From the NCBI GenBank assembly GCA_030055545.1, contig JASFYK010000062.1, positions 1-5,332 of the forward strand: a DNA stretch of 5,332 bases, given 5' to 3'. Each line of letters begins with the position of its first letter. Position 1 is the stretch's first letter. Both the position numbers and the translations under genes were made by a program. Positions 1 to 4,261 of the stretch are shown here, piece by piece. The notes beneath the pieces were generated by a model, which had not been told where the DNA came from, did no database searches, and saw nothing but the letters and a program-made list of their open reading frames with translations. This DNA comes from Thermoproteota archaeon (GTDB lineage Archaea > Thermoproteota > Methanomethylicia > Methanomethylicales > Methanomethylicaceae).

Positions 1-45
1 GGTGACTGCTAGGATAGCCAAAGCCATTGACTGCAGGAACTCCAT
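1..45 (-). CDS. 5' end of a hydrophobic, probably membrane protein (partial)
   Basis: Only the first 15 codons lie in the window, reading MEFLQSMALAILAVT and open to the left edge. After a short polar start the peptide turns hydrophobic, as the first membrane segment or a signal sequence would. An in-frame TAG four codons upstream limits the start to this ATG or the second Met (ATG at 27). AAAGGTAGGCGG, just upstream on the minus strand (51-62), is a plausible ribosome binding site and resembles the one before the aminotransferase. The gene would be transcribed divergently from the aminotransferase. Its function cannot be judged from 15 residues. A competing plus-strand reading of the same bases exists (see rejected items), so the call is tentative. 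Confidence 0.4.
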   Translation of the reverse strand, partial: MEFLQSMALAILAVT

Positions 46-59
46 CGTAGCCGCCTACC

Positions 60-76
60 TTTCAAATGGTTTGAAA
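60..76. promoter_or_regulatory. Perfect 7-bp-arm palindrome, candidate operator
   Basis: The bases TTTCAAA-TGG-TTTGAAA form a perfect inverted repeat with 7-bp arms and a 3-base centre. It ends 14 bases before the ATG of the leftward partial gene and overlaps its ribosome binding site. A weak TATA-like TTAAAT on the minus strand (90-85) would place transcript initiation close to the palindrome. A dimeric helix-turn-helix repressor bound here could block that gene. No regulator is identified and the operator role is inferred from symmetry and position alone. Confidence 0.35.
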
Positions 77-310
77 ACTCCTCGATTTAACGGCATCGGA
101 TGTATTTCGAAGTGCCCCCCGGGTTAAGATCCTTTGGGCTCCCGTTGCGATTTGCACTGATCTCTGATATATACTTTCATCAACACAGAATATTCTAAAT
201 ATTTATCAATTTTATATAGTATATATTTGATGTGGCGGGATCCTTGCTTTTCTAAGGTTTTTTGTCAAAAACCCAAACTTAAAAATGGAAACCATGAAGG
301 AAACAAACTC
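77..310. other. AT-rich divergent intergenic region with palindromes
   Basis: No credible gene was found in this spacer between the leftward partial gene and the aminotransferase promoter. Bases 165-230 are very AT-rich and contain the perfect 10-bp palindrome AGAATATTCT (187-196) and a TATA-like tract (211-228) readable on either strand. ATCAA occurs at 179-183 and 205-209, with its inverse TTGAT at 227-231. Bases 256-273 form a 7-bp inverted repeat, GGTTTTT-TGTC-AAAAACC. An alternative register of the same bases is the 13-bp palindrome TTTTTG-T-CAAAAA (259-271). This looks like regulatory DNA for one or both divergent genes. I saw no tRNA cloverleaf or riboswitch-like fold. Confidence 0.45.
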
Positions 311-320
311 TTTTTATATA
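311..320 (+). promoter_or_regulatory. TATA box of the aminotransferase gene
   Basis: TTTTTATATA closely resembles the archaeal TATA element. Initiation about 25-27 bases downstream would fall near 340-345, giving a leader of roughly 20 bases that just holds the Shine-Dalgarno site at 350-355 before the ATG at 364. No experimental start is available. Confidence 0.6.
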
Positions 321-349
321 TCATTGTGCAATTATTACAATTCATATTC

Positions 350-355
350 AAAGGT
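350..355 (+). promoter_or_regulatory. Shine-Dalgarno site that decides the aminotransferase start
   Basis: AAAGGT lies 8 bases before the ATG at 364. The longer open frame would begin at a TTG at 355, which overlaps this site and leaves no ribosome binding site of its own. The ATG at 364 is therefore preferred. Confidence 0.6.
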
Positions 356-363
356 TGGTAGCG

Positions 364-1566
364 ATGACCGCAAAAGACCTTTTTTCGAGGGTGGCCAGGG
401 AAGCAAAGGCCAGCGACATCAGGGAGATCCTGAAGGTAATCAAGTCAGGGGACATTATCTCGTTTGCAGGTGGAATGCCAGACCCTGCGCTATTTCCGGT
501 AAAGGAGATAAGGCAGATCACGGCTGACGTGCTTAATGAACGGGCCAGCGTCGCCCTCCAGTACGAAACCACTGAAGGCTACGAAGGGCTCCGGGAGGAG
601 CTCTTCAAGTTCATGAGATCTGAGGGGATGCAGGTATCTTCTAAGGACGAAATACTGGTCACGACAGGATCCCAGCAGGCCCTCGACCTCTTCGGCAGGG
701 CCTTCCTCGACGCTGGCGACACGATCATACTCGAGGAGCCGACATACTTGGCCGCCCTGAGCGCTTTCATGGTGCACTCCCCGCAAATCCTGCTCGCTCC
801 AATGGACTCAGGCGGTCTGGATTCGAGCGCACTCAGAAAGGCACTGAAGGAGCGGAGGTCGGGCTCGAAGATAAAATTCCTATATACGGTTCCGACCTGC
901 CAAAACCCTAGCGGCTTGACTACGACCGAGGAGAGGCGGAAAGAGCTAGTTGAGCTGGCTTACGAGTACGATTTTGTCATCATCGAGGACGATCCCTACA
1001 GTTACCTCTCAGACGGCAAGAACCCGCCTTTCATAAAAGCGCTTGATGACAAGCGGGTCCTCTACACAAGCACCTTCTCAAAGATACTCGCTCCAGGTCT
1101 CAGGCTAGGCTGGATAGCTGCCCCAGAAGAGTTGACGTCGAAGTTTGCCATACTGAAGCAGTCCTTGGACTTGTGCACTAATACCCTTTCGCAGCACATA
1201 GCCTGCGAATTTATGGTCAGGGGATATCTCCAGGGCTACATCGAAAGGCTAAAGCCTGCTTACAGGAGGAAGCGGGAAGCGATGCTCCAGGCTCTTGCCG
1301 AAAACATGCCTGATGGCGCAGAATGGACGCGCCCGACTGGAGGCATGTTCATCTGGGCAACCCTACCGTCGGAGTACGATACCGCCAAAATGCTGCCGCA
1401 GGCAGTGTCGAACGGAGTGGCTTATGTTCCAGGGGGATCCTTCCACCCTAGCGGGGGAGGAAAGAACACGCTCCGAATAAACTACAGCTACCCAACAATA
1501 GAACAGATCTGGGAAGGCGCTAGGCGGCTGGGGAATACGATCAAGTCCTACAGAGCGAGGACTTGA
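364..1566 (+). CDS. PLP-dependent class I/II aminotransferase, LysN/aromatic aminotransferase-like
   Basis: A 400-residue fold-type I aminotransferase, usual for the family. It moves an amino group between an amino acid and a 2-oxo acid with pyridoxal phosphate in the cytosol. Numbered from ATG 364: an N-terminal FAGGMPDP segment with the Gly-Gly typical of 2-aminoadipate/aromatic aminotransferases (about 34-41), QYETTEGY with the cofactor-contacting Tyr67, TTGSQQALDL (about 100-109), CQNPSG with Asn181, EDDPYSYL with Asp209 and Tyr212, the Schiff-base Lys240 in STFSKIL, the phosphate-binding Arg247 in APGLRLGW, and the carboxylate-binding Arg371 in LRINYS. There is no MocR-type DNA-binding domain. 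Relatives act on 2-aminoadipate, aromatic amino acids, kynurenine or several substrates, so the substrate cannot be fixed. The gene appears monocistronic, with its own TATA box and a T-tract terminator. The family is secure; the specificity is open. Confidence 0.93.
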   Translation: MTAKDLFSRVAREAKASDIREILKVIKSGDIISFAGGMPDPALFPVKEIRQITADVLNERASVALQYETTEGYEGLREELFKFMRSEGMQVSSKDEILVTTGSQQALDLFGRAFLDAGDTIILEEPTYLAALSAFMVHSPQILLAPMDSGGLDSSALRKALKERRSGSKIKFLYTVPTCQNPSGLTTTEERRKELVELAYEYDFVIIEDDPYSYLSDGKNPPFIKALDDKRVLYTSTFSKILAPGLRLGWIAAPEELTSKFAILKQSLDLCTNTLSQHIACEFMVRGYLQGYIERLKPAYRRKREAMLQALAENMPDGAEWTRPTGGMFIWATLPSEYDTAKMLPQAVSNGVAYVPGGSFHPSGGGKNTLRINYSYPTIEQIWEGARRLGNTIKSYRART

Positions 1567-1582
1567 ACCCTTTTTCCATCAT

Positions 1583-1594
1583 AAAAAATTTTTT
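1583..1594. terminator. Shared bidirectional T-tract terminator (A6T6)
   Basis: AAAAAATTTTTT presents a run of six T on both strands between the convergent aminotransferase and acetate transporter genes. The plus strand has an additional T5 at 1571-1575. Archaeal RNA polymerase commonly stops at U-rich tracts, so one element can end both transcripts. The assignment rests on position and composition. Confidence 0.6.
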
Positions 1595-1595
1595 G

Positions 1596-1611
1596 CCCCT
1601 CATATGAGGGG
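1596..1611. repeat. Perfect 16-bp palindrome at the acetate transporter stop codon
   Basis: CCCCTCAT-ATGAGGGG is a perfect palindrome with 8-bp arms and no spacer. It contains the transporter stop codon (TGA, 1602-1600) and lies beside the A6T6 tract. In minus-strand RNA it could form a short hairpin followed two bases later by an A6U6 run, which resembles an intrinsic terminator. It could also be a protein-binding site. As a hairpin it would need to open a few central pairs for a loop. Confidence 0.5.
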
Positions 1612-2175
1612 TTTGCCCAAAGGCACAGCAGTCCTTCCATGCATGTCGTTTATCACTATGGCAAGCGAGTTGTACCAAGCAAAGGCAGCGGTCAGCAATC
1701 CGAGAGCCCCGCCTACCTTCGTTACAATGCTGGACCCTGTGATGTCCCCTATCCCGAGCACAAAGAAGGTAAGCGTCAGGAAAAGGAACACCAAGCAGGT
1801 GACCTTAGGTGCCTTCAGGGATGCTATCCAGAGATACAGCGTCAGGAATCCCCACATGATGAGGACTACTCCGGCTGCCATTGGGCTGACCGTTATCATG
1901 CCAACAGAAGAGAGGATGCCGACGAGCACATAGTACATCCAGAATGCCCCGTAAGAAGTGAATGCGACAAAGCCGAAAGTGTTCCCCAATTTCGCCTCCC
2001 AGAGTCCCACGATGATCTGCATCAGCCCTCCGTATGCGATTGCTAGCGGGATGACGATGGATACCCAGGAAGATGGTATGGCGCCAACGGTGAAGAGGCA
2101 GAGCACTGTCGTCGTCATTGCGAATGCTGCCAGCCCCAGCGGTGCCGGGTTCAGGATTTTTGAAGATGCCGACAT
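1600..2175 (-). CDS. Acetate uptake transporter, GPR1/FUN34/YaaH (AceTr) family
   Basis: A 191-residue integral membrane protein, close to the length of E. coli SatP. Members move acetate, sometimes succinate, with protons across the cytoplasmic membrane. Numbered from ATG 2175: the signature NPAPLGL (9-15) opens TM1; FGFVAFTSYGAFW (67-79) opens TM3; GRTAVPLG (180-187) sits in the C-terminal tail. Six segments are visible at about 12-30, 38-57, 67-92, 100-119, 124-143 and 152-175. Phe18 and Tyr75 align with the hydrophobic-constriction Phe and Tyr reported for bacterial SatP (from memory). The frame can be extended to a GTG at 2184, but that codon lies inside the Shine-Dalgarno site AAAAGGTGG, so ATG 2175 is preferred. 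The gene has its own TATA box and converges on the aminotransferase. Direction of transport (import or excretion) cannot be told. Confidence 0.93.
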   Translation of the reverse strand: MSASSKILNPAPLGLAAFAMTTTVLCLFTVGAIPSSWVSIVIPLAIAYGGLMQIIVGLWEAKLGNTFGFVAFTSYGAFWMYYVLVGILSSVGMITVSPMAAGVVLIMWGFLTLYLWIASLKAPKVTCLVFLFLTLTFFVLGIGDITGSSIVTKVGGALGLLTAAFAWYNSLAIVINDMHGRTAVPLGKPLI

Positions 2176-2180
2176 TGGTT

Positions 2181-2189
2181 CCACCTTTT
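2181..2189 (-). promoter_or_regulatory. Shine-Dalgarno site that decides the acetate transporter start
   Basis: On the minus strand AAAAGGTGG ends 5 bases before the ATG at 2175. The alternative GTG start at 2184 is part of this site, and it would lie only about 6 bases from the transcript start expected from the TATA box. Confidence 0.6.
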
Positions 2190-2204
2190 GGTATTGAGCA
2201 GTAA

Positions 2205-2276
2205 TGGGCTGATTATATAATTTTCTGATACCTCATACTTGGATGGGCTAAGCAATTTCCGGGATTACATTGGGCT
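2205..2276 (+). repeat. Three same-direction TGGGCT copies around the divergent promoters
   Basis: TGGGCT occurs at 2205-2210, 2244-2249 and 2271-2276, twice as ATGGGCT followed by A or GA and once as TTGGGCTTA. The copies flank the TATA palindrome on both sides. They may be binding sites for a regulator or chance; the spacing (39 and 27 bases) is not regular. Confidence 0.25.
2212..2221 (-). promoter_or_regulatory. Palindromic TATA box of the acetate transporter gene
   Basis: ATTATATAAT is a perfect 10-bp palindrome that reads as a TATA element on both strands. On the minus strand it predicts a transcript start near 2190, about 15 bases before ATG 2175. On the plus strand it would predict a start near 2243, about 27 bases before the longest PrsW frame. 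Use for the minus gene is better supported by spacing. Confidence 0.55.
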
Positions 2277-3079
2277 TATTTATCGGGTGTGCAGAATTAT
2301 CATTTGTGTCTGAGATCTTTGACTTGCTCGTCATATTAATTGCCTCTGCCCTCCCGCCGCTGATTTACTTGGTTTGGGTGAGGGGGTGGGAGATCTGCAA
2401 CAGGGAGGAGCTGAAAGATCTGTACCGGGCATTGGCGGTCGGTGCCACCTACACTGTCTTCTTTGCAGTGATCGTCTCTACTGTGTTCAACGCCCTCTTC
2501 TTCGGGCTCTTTAGGATGGTGATTATTGTCCCAATCGAGATGCAGGCGGACCTGGCCCTCCTTACTTCTGTTCTCGTGGTCGCGCCCTTGGTCGAGGAGT
2601 CCATAAAGATGACTGGATTCCGTTTTATTCTGGGGAAGATAAAGGAGGTCGAGGATGGGATGATATACGGTATGGCGATAGGATTTGGGTTCGCCCTTAC
2701 GGAGAACGTTATCTACGGCTGGGATCAGGCCTTGGCAGGCGGTCTAGTCTCAGGGCTTGCCTTGGTGGCCGTCCGCTCCGCTCTCTCGTCTTTCCTGCAC
2801 GCCTCAGCCACTGCAATAGCAGGGCTCGGGGTCTCAAGATCCCTAATAGCCAATCGGGGGATTGTCCGTCTCATCGATGTCGTGCCTTACCTGGCTGCCG
2901 CCATCGGGATGCATGCCCTCTTCAATTTCCTCTCCTCCTCTTCGCTGCTGTTCGGCTCTACTGCAGCGACCGGGCTGCTCACTCTGATGCTGGCGCCGCT
3001 GGTCTACCTTGTGCTCATGAGGATAAGGAAATATGCCGCCTTGCTTGACAGGGAGGGTCCCTGCATTGTCGAAAAATGA
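2270..3079 (+). CDS. PrsW-family intramembrane protease (glutamic-type, CPBP-related clan)
   Basis: A multi-pass membrane protein of up to 269 residues with all the conserved PrsW motifs. From the TTG at 2270: EESIK (Glu109, Glu110, Lys113), FALTEN (Glu145, Asn146), LHASATAIAG (His177) and MHALFN (His215, Asn219). These residues line the proposed catalytic centre within the membrane. About seven hydrophobic segments are visible, near 15-37, 56-82, 98-118, 130-150, 157-185, 204-222 and 230-252. Bacterial PrsW cleaves the anti-sigma factor RsiW, but archaea lack that system, so the substrate is unknown. The start is uncertain: TTG 2270 has no ribosome binding site, and GTG 2306 (257 residues) lies about 27 bases after the TATA-like TTATTTAT at 2276-2283, as in a leaderless transcript. 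The gene overlaps the downstream thioredoxin, suggesting co-translation. Confidence 0.85.
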   Translation: MGLFIGCAELSFVSEIFDLLVILIASALPPLIYLVWVRGWEICNREELKDLYRALAVGATYTVFFAVIVSTVFNALFFGLFRMVIIVPIEMQADLALLTSVLVVAPLVEESIKMTGFRFILGKIKEVEDGMIYGMAIGFGFALTENVIYGWDQALAGGLVSGLALVAVRSALSSFLHASATAIAGLGVSRSLIANRGIVRLIDVVPYLAAAIGMHALFNFLSSSSLLFGSTAATGLLTLMLAPLVYLVLMRIRKYAALLDREGPCIVEK

Positions 3080-3482
3080 AGGCACAGGCGAAGGGAGTAG
3101 GGGGCGCGGATCGGGCGGATCAGCCAAGGATCTGGACGACCGGAGCTTTGACGAGTTTGTAATGGGGGCGAGGTATGCTGTCGTGCTGTTCTGGAGCGGT
3201 TCGTGCATGCCTTGTAGGATGGTTTCGCTGATTTTCGACGAGCTGCAGTGCCTGCGCCCTGGCATTTCATTCGGAAAGGTGAATGTTGGTACAAGCGCCG
3301 TGGCGAGCCGCCTGGGCGTGATGTCCGTGCCCACAATAATCCTCTTCAGGGAAGGCCGCAGGGTGGCTAGGGTTGTGGGAGTGAAGCCACTCCAGGTGCT
3401 TCTGGAGATCCTCGACAACTACTTCTCAGCCAGCCCAAAAGAGGACGTTTATGCCGACTCTGGTTACAGCGACCTTATGTGA
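3033..3482 (+). CDS. Divergent thioredoxin-like protein with CMPC active site
   Basis: A 149-residue protein with one thioredoxin domain (about 33-130). The redox motif is Cys58-Met-Pro-Cys61 and the cis-proline is Pro100 in SVPTIILF. Two classical features are missing: the Trp before the first Cys is Ser57, and the buried Asp in the preceding strand is Leu52 (VVLFW). A Gly/Ser/Arg-rich stretch at 17-30 looks like a linker, and residues 131-149 are a polar tail. There is no signal peptide or membrane segment, so a cytosolic location is expected. From the ATG at 3033 it overlaps the PrsW gene by 47 bases. A TTG at 3066, 7 bases after GGAGGGT, would give 138 residues and a 14-base overlap and keeps the whole domain. 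The role is probably thiol-disulfide exchange; the partner is unknown. Confidence 0.82.
   Translation: MPPCLTGRVPALSKNEGTGEGSRGRGSGGSAKDLDDRSFDEFVMGARYAVVLFWSGSCMPCRMVSLIFDELQCLRPGISFGKVNVGTSAVASRLGVMSVPTIILFREGRRVARVVGVKPLQVLLEILDNYFSASPKEDVYADSGYSDLM
3049..3063 (+). promoter_or_regulatory. Hairpin holding the Shine-Dalgarno site of the thioredoxin TTG start
   Basis: CAGGGA-GGG-TCCCTG is a perfect 6-bp inverted repeat with a 3-base loop, inside the PrsW 3' coding end. It contains GGAGGGT (3052-3058), a good ribosome binding site for the TTG at 3066. Folding would hide that site until ribosomes finishing PrsW open it, which would couple the two proteins. This is inferred from sequence only and would not apply if ATG 3033 is the real start. 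Confidence 0.35.
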
Positions 3483-4261
3483 TCCACTATCCCTTCGAAT
3501 ACCTTCCTCCCGTCTCCGTGGCCTTGGGGGTTGCCATATCCCATTGTTTGCCAGCCAAAGAATGCCCTCTCCGGGTGGGGCATCATGCCCATGACATTCC
3601 CCTGCCTGTTGCAGATCGCAGCGATGTCGTGGACGGAACCGTTAGGGTTGAACGGATAAACCCCTTCGGCAGGCTCGCCCGAAGGTCGGGCATACCTGAA
3701 GACAACCCGGTTGCTGCGGACGAGCTCCTGCACCGCCTCCTCCGATTCGGCGAGGAACCTCCCCTCACCGTGACCGATCGGCACCCGCAGGATCTCGCCT
3801 TTTCCTACCCTGCGCGCGAAAGGTGTTCGGCTGCCTTCCCCCCTCAGGAAGACCCACCTACACTCGTACCTTGCTGAGTTGTTGTTCGCCAGGACGGCCG
3901 TAGGAGTGGGGGAAAACGAGCCGTCGCCCCCGGGGAGTATACCTGCCTCGACAAGCACTTGGAAGCCGTTGCAGATGCCCATCACAAGCCTGCCATCCTC
4001 GACGAACCTCTCCAGATCCCTCCTCGTCCTAGTCAGGACCTTCTTCCCCCAGACCGCGCCCGCCCTCACGTAGTCGCCGTAAGAGAACCCCCCGGGGAAT
4101 ACAAGGAGCTGATACTCTGAGAGTTTCCCCTTCTCAAGCCAGTCCATATGCAGAACATCCGACCTGAGGCCGAGATCTTCGAGCGCTACCTTCACCTCGG
4201 CATCGCAGTTTGTGCCTCCGACCCTCAATATGCAAGCCCTGGCCTTTTTGAGATCCATCAT
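3464..4261 (-). CDS. purQ: Phosphoribosylformylglycinamidine synthase, glutaminase subunit (PurQ)
   Basis: A class I glutamine amidotransferase of 265 residues that releases ammonia from glutamine for the PurL subunit in the fourth step of purine synthesis (FGAR to FGAM). It begins with RACILRVGGTNCD; PGGFSYGDYVRAG (56-68) is the PurQ oxyanion-side motif; the nucleophile is Cys97 in GICNGFQ; His229 and Glu231 in MMPHPERAFFGW complete the triad; PIGHGEGRF (161-169) is also typical. It is longer than many bacterial PurQ proteins (about 225 residues), with extra sequence in the C-terminal half. The first two codons are ATG ATG overlapping the purL stop. GGAGGGG lies 3 bases before the first and 6 before the second, so ATG 4258 may be used. 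The 3' end overlaps the thioredoxin gene by 19 bases. Confidence 0.96.
   Translation of the reverse strand: MMDLKKARACILRVGGTNCDAEVKVALEDLGLRSDVLHMDWLEKGKLSEYQLLVFPGGFSYGDYVRAGAVWGKKVLTRTRRDLERFVEDGRLVMGICNGFQVLVEAGILPGGDGSFSPTPTAVLANNNSARYECRWVFLRGEGSRTPFARRVGKGEILRVPIGHGEGRFLAESEEAVQELVRSNRVVFRYARPSGEPAEGVYPFNPNGSVHDIAAICNRQGNVMGMMPHPERAFFGWQTMGYGNPQGHGDGRKVFEGIVDHIRSL

Noticed and set aside
2..127. Plus-strand open frame from the left edge to TAA at 125-127, which could be the C-terminus of an upstream gene
   Set aside because: The 41-residue product is unlike any family I know, is rich in Cys, and runs over the palindrome and the well-formed start of the minus-strand frame. It remains possible and cannot be excluded without sequence to the left.
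127..163. AGATC...GATCT inverted repeat with a 27-base loop
   Set aside because: A 5-bp stem over such a loop is expected by chance.
124..180. 18-codon minus-strand frame in the left spacer
   Set aside because: It is too short, has no clear ribosome binding site and encodes no recognisable peptide.
285..527. 80-codon plus-strand frame starting at ATG 285
   Set aside because: It contains the aminotransferase TATA box and then overlaps that gene out of frame.
1639..2046. 135-codon plus-strand frame opposite the acetate transporter
   Set aside because: It is antisense to a strongly recognised membrane protein, and its polar composition is typical of a shadow frame.
3076..3165. ATG overlapping the PrsW TGA (ATGA), as a possible coupled start for thioredoxin
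   Set aside because: It is not in the thioredoxin frame and closes after about 30 codons, so it cannot start that protein.
2843..3418. 191-codon minus-strand frame opposite the PrsW-thioredoxin junction
   Set aside because: It spans the ends of two recognised genes and shows no domain; its Arg/Pro/Ser-rich sequence reflects the complementary strand.
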